Shown here piece after piece: positions 27,775 to 36,612 of a stretch of DNA of 64,000 bases. Below the pieces are notes generated by a model. That model searched no databases. It was given only the letters and a program-made list of their open reading frames with translations, and was not told where the DNA came from. The position numbers and the translations under genes are program-made. The DNA is taken from positions 17,450 to 81,449 of the forward strand of contig SVJJ01000008.1 of NCBI GenBank assembly GCA_015069045.1. The letters are read 5' to 3'. This DNA comes from Oscillospiraceae bacterium (lineage in GTDB: Bacteria > Bacillota > Clostridia > UBA1381 > UBA9506). Positions within the stretch are counted from its first letter, which is position 1. Each line of letters starts with the position of its first letter.

Positions 27775-29679
27775 TTATTTTAACCATAAATCCGAACAGG
27801 CATCAGATGGCATTTGAAAATCGGAACGAGGGGAGAGTGATACAGAACCGATTTTTGGTCCGTCAGGCAGACAAGAACGTTTAAATTGATTTTGGAAAAA
27901 ACGACGCATAAATAGGTTCAGTACACGATTAATTTCTTCCTTATCATACATATTACCAAAAGCCAAGGTGGCTAAGTATAGTATTTTTTCCTTTGTAAAG
28001 CCATAACGGAGGAAATAATACAAGAAAAAGTCATGCAAAATATATTCGCCTAAAATTTCCTCAGTTTTTTGTGCGATTGAACCTGTATCATCCATAGGTA
28101 AAAGCTCCGGAGACACAGGCGTTTCCAACACATCTGCCAATACAGATTGAATTTGGCTGTTGTTTAATGTATAACCAATCCAATCTACCAGGTGGCGAAT
28201 TAATGTTTTTGGTACACCGGCATTTACACCATACATTGAAATATGGTCACCGGCATAGGTAGCCCAACCTAAGGCTAACTCAGATAAATCACCTGTACCG
28301 ATAACAAGACCGCCGGATTGGTTGGCAATATCCATTAAAATTTGAGTTCTTTCTCGGGCTTGGGTGTTCTCGTAGGTTACATCTGTGTTATTTGGGTCAT
28401 GGCCAATATCTTTAAAATGCTGTATACATGCTTCGCGAATGGAAATTTCACGGGTGGTTGTTCCTAAAAGATTCATCAGTTTTTTTGCATTTTGCAATGT
28501 GCGACCTGTTGTGCCAAAACCGGGCATCGTAACAGCAATAATGTCGGTAGACGGTCTTTCTAAAATTTCCATGGCACGGGAGGTAATTAACAAAGCCAGA
28601 GTGGAATCTAATCCGCCGGAGATGCCGATAACAGCAGTTTTGGCATGGGCGTGCATTAATCGTTTAGCTAACGCAATGGAAAGGGTTTGATATATTTCTG
28701 CAAAACGCTGATTTCGTTCTTCTTTGTCTTTTGGTACAAAGGGTTGAGGAGAAATTTTGCGGTTTACAGGCATATCGCTAACTGAGAAAGGCTCAATAGA
28801 AACAGTAGGAACATTTTTAGCAGGGGACTGTGACATGTATGTGTTCATGCGCTTTCTATCAGCCTGCAAACGCTCTATGTCAATATCCGTATAATACAAA
28901 GCGCTTTCAAATTTCATCTCTTGTTCATCTAATAAAACGATACCGTTCTCAGCAACTACTGTATGACCGGCATACACTGTATCCGTGGTGCTTTCCCCCG
29001 GGCCTGAGGAGGTAAAAACATAGGCACAATGGGACACAAAAGAACGATTTTGCACCAACATTCGCCGATAATTGCGCTTGCCGATTACAGCATTTGTAGC
29101 TGATAAATTCAACATTATTTCTGCGCCTTGGAGAGTCAAACTGGAAGAAGGTGCATCAGATGCCCATAAATCTTCACAAATTTCCACACTAAAAGCGGTT
29201 TGATTGTTTGTGAAAATCATTTGTCCAAAGGGTACGGAGGTGCCACACAAGGTAATGTTTGAACTTGTTGATGCCGACGCAGGTTGAAACCATCGACCTT
29301 CGCTAAATTCACTATAATTTGCAATGCAGCTTTTGGGCACTATCCCACAAATTTTTCCCTTTTGCAATACGGCGGCAGCATTAAAAAGGTGAAGATCTGT
29401 ACTGACGGGTAAGCCAATAATAATGACCAGATTGAAATTTTTTGTTTCTGTAAGCAGGGTGGAGAGTGCTTGTTCACTGCCTTCCAATAAGGTTTTTTGC
29501 AAAAATAAATCAGCACAAGAATAGGCAGTAAGAGAAAGCTCGGGAAACAAAATAATGTCGGCTCCCTGGCTTTCGGCTTCCTTCACCAATGCAAGGCATT
29601 CCTTTGCGTTGAATTCAGTATTGGCCACCTGTACCTGTGGTACGGCTGTGGCAATTTTAATAAAACCATATTGATTCAT
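27775..29679 (-). CDS. nadE: Glutamine-dependent NAD(+) synthetase
   Basis: Final step of NAD synthesis: amidates nicotinic acid adenine dinucleotide using glutamine. 634 residues. The N-terminal nitrilase-type glutaminase shows its Glu/Lys/Cys triad in FPELSLTAY, VPKSCIANY and VEICEDLW. The C-terminal synthetase has the P-loop GISGGLDSTLALL and TGDLSELALGWATY. The start is MNQYGFIKIA, 8 nt after GGAG; ATGs 9 nt upstream are too close to it. It has its own promoter within the element. A usually essential core enzyme is an odd cargo for an excisable element. Confidence 0.95.
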   Translation of the reverse strand: MNQYGFIKIATAVPQVQVANTEFNAKECLALVKEAESQGADIILFPELSLTAYSCADLFLQKTLLEGSEQALSTLLTETKNFNLVIIIGLPVSTDLHLFNAAAVLQKGKICGIVPKSCIANYSEFSEGRWFQPASASTSSNITLCGTSVPFGQMIFTNNQTAFSVEICEDLWASDAPSSSLTLQGAEIMLNLSATNAVIGKRNYRRMLVQNRSFVSHCAYVFTSSGPGESTTDTVYAGHTVVAENGIVLLDEQEMKFESALYYTDIDIERLQADRKRMNTYMSQSPAKNVPTVSIEPFSVSDMPVNRKISPQPFVPKDKEERNQRFAEIYQTLSIALAKRLMHAHAKTAVIGISGGLDSTLALLITSRAMEILERPSTDIIAVTMPGFGTTGRTLQNAKKLMNLLGTTTREISIREACIQHFKDIGHDPNNTDVTYENTQARERTQILMDIANQSGGLVIGTGDLSELALGWATYAGDHISMYGVNAGVPKTLIRHLVDWIGYTLNNSQIQSVLADVLETPVSPELLPMDDTGSIAQKTEEILGEYILHDFFLYYFLRYGFTKEKILYLATLAFGNMYDKEEINRVLNLFMRRFFQNQFKRSCLPDGPKIGSVSLSPRSDFQMPSDACSDLWLK

Positions 29680-29715
29680 AATCATCACTCCATTACATGA
29701 TGGGTACTATTTTTA

Positions 29716-29744
29716 ATTTTACCACAAATTTAAAAAAAAGTGAA
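29716..29744 (-). promoter_or_regulatory. Sigma-A promoter of nadE
   Basis: Minus strand TTCACT (29739-29744), 17 bp spacer, TAAAAT (29716-29721). It lies inside the element, so nadE expression does not depend on dpaA transcription. Confidence 0.65.
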
Positions 29745-30546
29745 TATTTTTTCTAAAAAATATGGAATTTTCTCTAAAATAATCATCCACCCCGCCGGGC
29801 TTTGATGCTAAGTCAATAATCAGACAGTCTTTTGCAACATTTTGTAAAGTTTTTCTGTCTAAAATTTGAAAAGGAATGGTATTAAAAATAACTTGAAATT
29901 GATTGATAGAGTGTGGCAGGTGATAAATATTTAGTGAAGAATACCCAAAGGTCTTTGTGGAAGCAATATGGCTTTGGCGTCGAGCGGCAACTGTAACATG
30001 TGAACCTAAGCCATTCAAATAGTGGCTGAGCGCCTTGGCGATGCGGCCAAAGCCTAACACCAGGCATTGGGCACCGTTTAAAGTGATGGGTAGTTCACGC
30101 AGGGCAATTTCAATGGCCCCTTCTGCTGTGGGGATTGCATTTAAAACAGCAAATTCATCTCGTTTTGTATAGTCGAAATATGGAATATTACGTATTTCAA
30201 GTTCTGCGGCCATTAGCTTATTCATTTTACCTGCAAAAACAATTTGATTTTCCTTAACCATCTCAATTAAGTCATGTAGGAGAACGATTTCGTTATACAA
30301 TGGTGTGTTTACTTTATCATTATCTATGTCACATGGGAGAGGGAGTATAATATAATTTGCATCTGTAAGAGCTTCTTGTAAAGAAGAGGCTCTTTCTATC
30401 CCATTATTTACCACAATATCTGGATTAAATCCAAAAACGGAAACAGAATATCCCAAAGTTTCCAATTGGTTAGCTGTAGCAATGCTTCTTTTATCACCGC
30501 CTATCACGGCAAAATGGTCATTAATTATTTGTTTTTTTTGGTTCAT
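29719..30546 (-). CDS. dpaA: dpaA 5' fragment (254 native codons plus 21 from the element)
   Basis: N-terminal part of dipicolinate synthase subunit A (SpoVFA), the NAD(P)-binding subunit. Visible: an N-terminal domain (FAVIGGDKRSIATANQLETL), a Rossmann motif CLVLGFGRIAKALSHYLNGLG at about residues 155-175, and LIIDLASKPGGVD at the break. Native sequence ends at 29785; the last 21 residues (DYFRENSIFFRKNIHFFLNL, then W) are read from element DNA. The missing C-terminus, needed for a complete fold, is the fragment at 23225-23362. AAGGAG precedes the ATG. A sigma-K-like promoter lies upstream. Confidence 0.93.
   Translation of the reverse strand: MNQKKQIINDHFAVIGGDKRSIATANQLETLGYSVSVFGFNPDIVVNNGIERASSLQEALTDANYIILPLPCDIDNDKVNTPLYNEIVLLHDLIEMVKENQIVFAGKMNKLMAAELEIRNIPYFDYTKRDEFAVLNAIPTAEGAIEIALRELPITLNGAQCLVLGFGRIAKALSHYLNGLGSHVTVAARRQSHIASTKTFGYSSLNIYHLPHSINQFQVIFNTIPFQILDRKTLQNVAKDCLIIDLASKPGGVDDYFRENSIFFRKNIHFFLNLW
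29785..29794 (-). repeat. Recombination core, dpaA 5'-side junction
   Basis: Second copy of CGGGGTGGAT on the minus strand. Outside it lies TTTGATGC (29801-29808), the exact complement of the other attB arm. Inside lies CTCTAAAATAATCATC (29772-29787), matching the other attP arm in 13 of 16 positions when inverted. Confidence 0.88.
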
Positions 30547-30606
30547 ATTAATCTCCTTATAAAGCAGACAAAGGTTGGGTCCTATGGTCTGTCAGACTTC
30601 ATAGTA

Positions 30607-30635
30607 TATTGTATGAGAAAAAAGAAATAAGGGTG
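30607..30635 (-). promoter_or_regulatory. Sigma-K-like promoter of dpaA
   Basis: On the minus strand CATACAATA (30607-30615) matches the sigma-K -10 consensus CATANNNTA exactly. CACC (30632-30635), containing the sigma-K -35 core AC, lies 16 bp upstream. The start codon is about 60 bp downstream. Late mother-cell expression of dpaA by sigma-K is established in Bacillus and clostridia. Confidence 0.7.
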
Positions 30636-30713
30636 ACAATGGACTTGTACGCAACATTTAGTGTTAATTAAAATATAATTAACCGCATTTTGGGGTTTAT
30701 AATTATTTTTTAC

Positions 30714-30742
30714 TTGCCAAAAATCATAGATTATGTTACAAT
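30714..30742 (+). promoter_or_regulatory. Sigma-A promoter of recJ-relA
   Basis: TTGCCA (30714-30719), 17 bp spacer, TACAAT (30737-30742), about 60 bp before the recJ start. Confidence 0.75.
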
Positions 30743-30804
30743 ATGTATAATTACAATATTAAATTATAATCGTAGAACTAACCGTCAGCGGATGGGAGCG
30801 AATT

Positions 30805-32517
30805 ATGCAAAACAAAAAATGGAAATTTCGTGTTGCTGTGAGCAGACAGGAGGAAGTGTTGCGTGTTAGCCGCGTTTACAGTATACCGCCTATAGTAGCA
30901 ACGATTTTATTAAAAAGAGGAATAGAGAACTTAGATGAATTTCTTATTCCAACAGTTGATAAACTGCATGATCCCTTTTTAATGCGGGATATGGATAAGG
31001 CTGTTACACGCATTGTACAAGCAATTTCTCAAGGAGAAAGAATTGTTGTTTATGGAGATTATGATGTAGATGGCATTACCTCCACAGCTATTATTACCCG
31101 ATTTTTAAGAGCTCGTGGAGCAGAGGTTGTATATCATATCCCCGACCGTTTGCAGGAAGGTTATGGTGTCAACATACAGGCGCTGGATAAGCTTTCGGCA
31201 GAAGGTGCTACATTAATGATTACGGTGGATTGTGGCATTACGGCCGTTGGCGAGGTTGCACATGCTAAAGAGCTTGGCATGGATGTTATTGTTACTGATC
31301 ATCACGAATGTAAGGATGAGCTTCCTGATGCGGTTGCTGTTATTAATCCAAAAAGACCGGATTGTTCTTATCCTTTTAAGCAATTAGCAGGTGTTGGTGT
31401 TGCATTTAAATTGTTGCAAGCTCTTTCTGTTAGTATGAGAATACATAATCGTGTCTTGTTAGAAGAATATTTGGATATAACGGCCATTGGAACGGTTGCC
31501 GATGTTATGCCCCTGGTTGGCGAAAATAGAATTTTAGCAAAAAACGGTTTGGAACAAATAGCCTATACGGGGAACAAGGGCATTTGTGCCCTGGCTCGTC
31601 GGGCCGAACTTGATTTACGGCATATCACCGCCAGCACGATAGGCTTTATGTTGGCTCCTCGCATTAATGCAGCAGGACGTGTGGGAGATCCGAAATGTGC
31701 GGTAGAACTATTGTTAGCTGATACGGAAAAAGCGGCAGATGCCTATGCAGAACAATTGGATAACATTAATCGTTTTCGTCAAACAGAAGAACATCGAATT
31801 TTTGAGGAAGCCATGACTATGTTGACGGAAGACCCCTCATATGCAGAGGATTCTGTTTTAGTTTTATCAAAAAAAGGATGGCAACATGGGATCATTGGTA
31901 TAGTGGCTTCCAAAATTACAGAGAGATTTTATAAGCCTTGCATTTTAATTAGTTTAGATGGTGAAGATGGCAAAGGTTCCGGCCGTAGTATTAAGCAGTT
32001 TAATTTGTTTGTTGCTCTTTCTGCATGTGATCATGAGTTAGTTAAGTTTGGTGGCCATGAGTTGGCGGCTGGTCTAACAGTGGAAGCGGATAAAATTCCA
32101 AGTTTTCGACGTGCTATTAATGCCTATGCGAAGTCCGTTTTAGATCAGGTTGACTGTGTTCCGGAAATTACAATTGATGCTGAACTGCCCCTTGCTTACA
32201 TGAATTTACATACGGTAGATAAGCTATCAATTATGGAACCCTATGGTATGGAAAATGGTAGTCCGATTTTTATTTGTCAAAAACTTTGTGTTGTTGGTAT
32301 TAGATCATTAAGCGAAGGACGACATGTTCGATTACAACTTTCTGATGGTGTTTATTTTATTAATGCGATTGGATTTTCCATGGGGGATTTAGCGGAGAAA
32401 GTGCATCTTCATGATTATATTGATATTGTGTTTACATTAGACACTAATATTTACCGTGGGGAACGGCAAATACAGGTTATTTTAAAGGATGTTAAACCTT
32501 CGTCTATGGATGTTTAA
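30805..32517 (+). CDS. recJ: Single-stranded-DNA-specific exonuclease RecJ
   Basis: 5'-3' exonuclease for recombination and mismatch repair. 570 residues. DHH-family motifs: VYGDYDVDGITSTAI, VDCGITA, TDHHECKDELP (the DHH), a DHHA1 region with GSGRSIKQFNLF and GGHELAAGLTV, and a C-terminal OB domain. 570 residues is the short, core form. It precedes relA by 36 nt in what looks like one operon. Confidence 0.96.
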   Translation: MQNKKWKFRVAVSRQEEVLRVSRVYSIPPIVATILLKRGIENLDEFLIPTVDKLHDPFLMRDMDKAVTRIVQAISQGERIVVYGDYDVDGITSTAIITRFLRARGAEVVYHIPDRLQEGYGVNIQALDKLSAEGATLMITVDCGITAVGEVAHAKELGMDVIVTDHHECKDELPDAVAVINPKRPDCSYPFKQLAGVGVAFKLLQALSVSMRIHNRVLLEEYLDITAIGTVADVMPLVGENRILAKNGLEQIAYTGNKGICALARRAELDLRHITASTIGFMLAPRINAAGRVGDPKCAVELLLADTEKAADAYAEQLDNINRFRQTEEHRIFEEAMTMLTEDPSYAEDSVLVLSKKGWQHGIIGIVASKITERFYKPCILISLDGEDGKGSGRSIKQFNLFVALSACDHELVKFGGHELAAGLTVEADKIPSFRRAINAYAKSVLDQVDCVPEITIDAELPLAYMNLHTVDKLSIMEPYGMENGSPIFICQKLCVVGIRSLSEGRHVRLQLSDGVYFINAIGFSMGDLAEKVHLHDYIDIVFTLDTNIYRGERQIQVILKDVKPSSMDV

Positions 32518-32553
32518 AATTTATGTTAATTCTTGGTTGGGAGGGATATTGTT

Positions 32554-34722
32554 ATGGATCAAATGTACGCAAAACTTATAGAAACCATTCAGGGCTATAA
32601 TCCCGGTATGGATTTTGATACATTACAAAAAGCCTATGATCTGGCTAAATCTGCTCATGCCGACCAAGTGAGAAATACGGGGGAGCCCTATATTATTCAT
32701 CCCTTATCTGTTGCACAAATTCTAGCAGAACTTGAGTTGGATTGCGAAAGTCTTGTTGGCGCTCTTTTGCATGATGTAGTAGAGGATACAGACTATACAA
32801 TAGCCGATGTGGCACGGGAATTTGGCGATGATGTTTCTATTATTGTTAATGGCGTTACAAAATTGAGTAAAATTCAATATACGACTCAAGAAGAGCAACA
32901 AATTGAAAATTTACGTAAAATGTTTTTAGCCATGGCTAAGGATATTCGCGTTATTTTAATTAAACTTGCAGACCGCTTGCATAACATGCGAACACTGAAA
33001 TTCATGTCGGAGGATAAGCAACGAGAAAAGGCCAGGGAAACCTTGGAGGTTTATGCCGCCCTTGCCCATAGACTTGGTATGTCTAAAATTAAGTGGGAAT
33101 TAGAAGACCTATCCCTGCGCTATTTAGACCCGGTGGCCTATCGGGAAATATCAGAATCAATTTCCCAAAAACGCAAGGAACGGGAGCAATATATTGCGGA
33201 TATTATTGAAACCTTTCGTCAAAAATTGAATGAATTAGGAATTCGCGCTCAGTTGAATGGACGCGCCAAGCATTTCTATAGTATATTTCGTAAAATGTAT
33301 ACTCAAAACAAAAATATTGATGAAATATATGATTTATTTGCTGTACGCGCCATTGTGGATAGTGTAAAGGATTGCTATGCTGTTTTGGGCATGGTTCATG
33401 AATTATATTATCCCATTCCCGGTCGATTTAAGGATTATATTGCTATGCCTAAGCCCAACATGTATCAATCCTTGCACACAACAGTTATGGGGCCTAGTGG
33501 CATTCCCTTTGAAGTTCAAATTCGCACCCAGGAGATGCATAAGGTGGCAGAATTTGGTATCGCGGCCCATTGGAAATATAAAGAAGGCGTGTCCGGTACA
33601 TCAGATATGGATGAAAAGCTGGCATGGATTGGAAAAATATTGGAGATTCAGAATGAAACTGTGGATTCTGATGATTTTATGCGAACCTTAAAAATTGATT
33701 TGTTTGCTGATGAGGTTTTCGTTTTCACTCCGAAAGGTGATGTTATTAATTTACCCGCCGGTTCTACGTCCATTGATTTTGCTTTTGCAATTCATAGTGC
33801 GGTTGGTTGTCGCATGGCCGGTGTTCGAGTGAATGGAAAAATTGCTACCCTTGACTATATTTTACAAAATGGTGATATTGTAGAGGTATTAACATCCTCG
33901 GCGGTTCATGGTCCCAGCCGTGATTGGTTGAAAATATGTAAGACATCACAGGCACGAACAAAAATTAATCAATGGTTTAAAAAGGAACGCCGTGAAGAGA
34001 ATATTCTTCGGGGCAAGGACATGATTGATAAGGAAATGAAGCGCCTTGGCTTTACCCATAGTCAACTTTTTAAACCAGAATGGACAGAAGTTATTTTAAA
34101 AAAATACGGCATGCATACACAGGATGACATATATGCCGCCGTGGGCTATGGTGCCCTAACTGTTAATAAGGTTTTATCACGACTTAAAGAGGAATATCGG
34201 CTTGCCCATAAAAATGAGTTGCAAGCCATGCCAATTGCAACACAAAAGTTAAAGAGAAAATCTTCTAACGGTATTATTGTTGAAGGAATTGATAACTGCC
34301 TGGTTAGGCTTTCCCGTTGTTGCAATCCTGTGCCGGGAGACCCTGTTATCGGTTACATTACAAGAGGAAGAGGTGTATCTGTCCATCGGACAGATTGCCC
34401 CAATATTCAGGCAGAACAACAAATTAAAAACGGATCCGGAAGGCTCATTCAGGTCCATTGGGAGGATAAACAGGCAGATTCGGCTTTCTTGACAGACTTG
34501 CAGATTGCAGCTTATGACCGTCAAGGCCTTTTAGCAGAGATTACCGGTGTCTTATTTGACATGAAAATTTTGATTAACGCCGTGCATACCAAAACAACAA
34601 AGGAACAAATTGCTATTATCAATATAACTCTTGAAATTTCCAGCAAGGAACAGTTAGATATGGTAGCTAAAAAATTATCCGGCCTGGGCGGTGTTTTTGA
34701 AGTTACAAGACATAACGTATAA
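32554..34722 (+). CDS. relA: Bifunctional (p)ppGpp synthetase/hydrolase RelA/SpoT
   Basis: Long RSH enzyme controlling the stringent response. 722 residues in the standard order: HD hydrolase (LLHDVVEDTDYTI, IKLADRLHNMRTLK), synthetase (GRFKDYIAMPKPNMYQSLHT, EVQIRTQEMHKVAEFGIA), TGS (VFTPKGDVINLPAGSTSIDF), a Cys-containing middle region (LSRCCNPVPGDPV) and a C-terminal ACT domain. Hydrolase and synthetase motifs both look intact. Start at MDQMYAKL, 8 nt after GGGAGGG; a GTG-type start seven codons earlier lacks support. Confidence 0.96.
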   Translation: MDQMYAKLIETIQGYNPGMDFDTLQKAYDLAKSAHADQVRNTGEPYIIHPLSVAQILAELELDCESLVGALLHDVVEDTDYTIADVAREFGDDVSIIVNGVTKLSKIQYTTQEEQQIENLRKMFLAMAKDIRVILIKLADRLHNMRTLKFMSEDKQREKARETLEVYAALAHRLGMSKIKWELEDLSLRYLDPVAYREISESISQKRKEREQYIADIIETFRQKLNELGIRAQLNGRAKHFYSIFRKMYTQNKNIDEIYDLFAVRAIVDSVKDCYAVLGMVHELYYPIPGRFKDYIAMPKPNMYQSLHTTVMGPSGIPFEVQIRTQEMHKVAEFGIAAHWKYKEGVSGTSDMDEKLAWIGKILEIQNETVDSDDFMRTLKIDLFADEVFVFTPKGDVINLPAGSTSIDFAFAIHSAVGCRMAGVRVNGKIATLDYILQNGDIVEVLTSSAVHGPSRDWLKICKTSQARTKINQWFKKERREENILRGKDMIDKEMKRLGFTHSQLFKPEWTEVILKKYGMHTQDDIYAAVGYGALTVNKVLSRLKEEYRLAHKNELQAMPIATQKLKRKSSNGIIVEGIDNCLVRLSRCCNPVPGDPVIGYITRGRGVSVHRTDCPNIQAEQQIKNGSGRLIQVHWEDKQADSAFLTDLQIAAYDRQGLLAEITGVLFDMKILINAVHTKTTKEQIAIINITLEISSKEQLDMVAKKLSGLGGVFEVTRHNV

Positions 34723-34754
34723 ATGCTACAACATTATGTTAAAGAGGAAATGGT

Positions 34755-35384
34755 ATGATTATTGAAAAGATTACACTAGGTTCTATTGGAGAAAATTGCT
34801 ACTTCGTTGGCGATCCGCAGTGTATGGTGGTTATCGATCCGGGGGATGAGGGAGAGAAAATTTTAACTCATATACAGGAAAAGGATTATCGGGTGCAGTA
34901 CGTGGTGTTGACACATTGCCATTATGACCACATTGGTGCTGCAGCTGCCATTGTGGAGGCAACGGGGGCATCCCTGTTAATAGGCGCAAAGGAACGGAGT
35001 AATTATTTTGACAGACATGTATCCTTCTGTGGCTATTTCGCTAAAATGCCAACTTTGTTGGAACCGGATGTTCTGCTTAATGACGGGGATGTGATTACGG
35101 TTGGTCCCTATACTTTTCAGGTTATACATACCCCCGGCCATACCAGTGGCTCTTTGTGCCTTTTATGCGAAAATGACTTGTTTTCCGGTGATACAATTTT
35201 TTATAGAACCATTGGCAGGGCAGATTTTCCAACAGGCAGTTTGCGTGACTTGGTAAAAAGCATAAAAGAAAAACTGTTTATATTATCGGATTCGGTCCGT
35301 ATTCATCCCGGCCACGGTGAAGATAGCACCATAGGGTTTGAAAAACAATATAATGAAGTATATAAGTGGGAAAAACAGTGTTAA
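34755..35384 (+). CDS. MBL-fold metallohydrolase (YqgX/glyoxalase II-like)
   Basis: A 209-residue metallo-beta-lactamase fold hydrolase with the metal motif LTHCHYDHIGAAAAI (HxHxDH variant), a later TPGHTSGSLCL, the bridging Asp in LFSGDTIF and IHPGHGEDS near the end. Members of this size next to relA are annotated as hydroxyacylglutathione hydrolase-like; the natural substrate is unclear. It follows relA by 32 nt. Confidence 0.9.
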   Translation: MIIEKITLGSIGENCYFVGDPQCMVVIDPGDEGEKILTHIQEKDYRVQYVVLTHCHYDHIGAAAAIVEATGASLLIGAKERSNYFDRHVSFCGYFAKMPTLLEPDVLLNDGDVITVGPYTFQVIHTPGHTSGSLCLLCENDLFSGDTIFYRTIGRADFPTGSLRDLVKSIKEKLFILSDSVRIHPGHGEDSTIGFEKQYNEVYKWEKQC

Positions 35385-35413
35385 TTGACAAAATAATAAA
35401 TTTGTTATATAAT
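35385..35413 (+). promoter_or_regulatory. Sigma-A promoter of nrdR-ung
   Basis: TTGACA (35385-35390), 17 bp spacer, TATAAT (35408-35413): an exact consensus promoter. Confidence 0.85.
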
Positions 35414-35463
35414 CAAAGCGCTTTAGCGTTTTTGGTGCAATATGACGGGGAGGGTGAATTTAT

Positions 35464-35916
35464 ATGAAATGTCCCTATTGTGAATATGCAGAAAGCAAGG
35501 TAATTGATTCCCGACCTACCGACGAGCACGAGGCGATTCGTCGTCGCAGAGAGTGCTTAAACTGCGGTAAACGGTTCACTACCTATGAAAAGGTGGAAAG
35601 TATTCCGTTAGTAGTTATTAAAAAAGATGGTTCGCGTCAAATGTTTGACAGCCAAAAGCTGCTTAACGGCATTATGCGTGCCTGTGAGAAAAGGCCGGTT
35701 TCAACGGATGAAATGGAGCGTGTTGTTGTTGAAATTGAGGCCGCAGCACAAAACCTTCTTGAACGGGAAATCAGCAGCGACCGTTTGGGTGAAATGGTTA
35801 TGGACAAGCTACGGGATTTAGATGGTGTGGCTTATGTGCGCTTTGCCTCTGTTTACCGTGAATTCCGCGACCTTAATACCTTTGTTGAAGAAGTGAATAA
35901 GTTATTAAAGAGGTAA
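35464..35916 (+). CDS. nrdR: Transcriptional repressor NrdR
   Basis: Zinc-ribbon/ATP-cone repressor of ribonucleotide reductase genes, sensing dATP/ATP. 150 residues. The zinc ribbon is [17 protein letters not shown]...[13 protein letters not shown]; the ATP-cone spans about residues 49-139 ([20 protein letters not shown]). It precedes ung by 4 nt. No ribonucleotide reductase gene is in the window. Confidence 0.96.
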   Translation: MKCPYCEYAESKVIDSRPTDEHEAIRRRRECLNCGKRFTTYEKVESIPLVVIKKDGSRQMFDSQKLLNGIMRACEKRPVSTDEMERVVVEIEAAAQNLLEREISSDRLGEMVMDKLRDLDGVAYVRFASVYREFRDLNTFVEEVNKLLKR

Positions 35917-35920
35917 AACT

Positions 35921-36586
35921 ATGTTTGGTATTAGCGAGGATTGGATGCAGGTATTAGAACCAGAATTTTCAAATCCCTACTTTACTGAACTTTGGAGACA
36001 AGTAGAAGAGGCATATGATAAGGGACCTGTGTATCCGGAAAAAAGTAATATTTTTAATGCACTTCATTATACGCCTTATGAGAATGTTAAAATTCTGTTG
36101 CTAGGTCAAGACCCATATCATGGATTTGGTCAAGCTCATGGCCTTGCTTTTTCTGTGCAGCCTGGTGTACAGATTCCACCATCATTACAAAATATGTTTA
36201 AGGAACTTTCTCAAGATGTTGGCATTACAATACCCCAAAACGGATGTTTAACACCTTGGGCAGAGCAGGGCGTTATGCTTTTAAATACAGTACTCACTGT
36301 GCGTGAGGGAGAACCGAATTCACACAAAAAATTAGGCTGGACTCGTTTTACGGATGCGGTGATTTCGGCTTTAAATGCTCGCAAGGACCCGGTGATTTTT
36401 TTGCTTTGGGGTGCCAACGCTAAAGAAAAACTGCCTCTCATTACCAATAGTCACCACTTTGTTCTTTCAGCGGCTCATCCCAGTCCGCTATCTGCCAGCC
36501 GAGGATTTTTTGGTTGCCGTCATTTCAGCAAGGCTAACACCATTTTAGAAGGATTACATAAAACACCCATTCAGTGGCAGTTGTAA
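35921..36586 (+). CDS. ung: Uracil-DNA glycosylase
   Basis: Family 1 uracil-DNA glycosylase starting base-excision repair. 221 residues. The catalytic Asp is in LLGQDPYHGFGQAHGLAFSV, the uracil pocket in LLLNTVLTVREGEPNSH, and the DNA-minor-groove loop with the catalytic His in AAHPSPLSASRGFFGCRHFS. Length and motifs are normal. Confidence 0.97.
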   Translation: MFGISEDWMQVLEPEFSNPYFTELWRQVEEAYDKGPVYPEKSNIFNALHYTPYENVKILLLGQDPYHGFGQAHGLAFSVQPGVQIPPSLQNMFKELSQDVGITIPQNGCLTPWAEQGVMLLNTVLTVREGEPNSHKKLGWTRFTDAVISALNARKDPVIFLLWGANAKEKLPLITNSHHFVLSAAHPSPLSASRGFFGCRHFSKANTILEGLHKTPIQWQL

Positions 36587-36612
36587 TATTCAAGGTGAAA
36601 GGTTTTAATTAC

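Larger units (their letters stand above)
23363..29794. mobile_element. 6.42 kb skin-like recombinase element splitting dpaA
   Basis: Inserted between codon 254 and codon 255 of dpaA, with a 10 bp core at each end (23363-23372 and 29785-29794; one core copy plus the interior is 6422 bp). Contents: a 40-codon ORF, a serine recombinase, an AEC transporter with a frameshift, a SulP transporter and nadE. There are no phage structural genes. A sigma-E-like promoter drives the recombinase. Excision would restore the dpaA-dpaB operon. The split and the exact in-frame junction are seen directly; developmental excision is inferred from known elements such as skin in sigK. Carrying metabolic genes is unlike the phage-derived skin. 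Confidence 0.9.

Noticed and set aside
29719..30546. dpaA 5' fragment as an ordinary complete gene or a decayed pseudogene
   Set aside because: Its last 21 residues come from element DNA and are Phe/Asn-rich without family match, while the true C-terminus exists intact beside dpaB; neither half shows decay.
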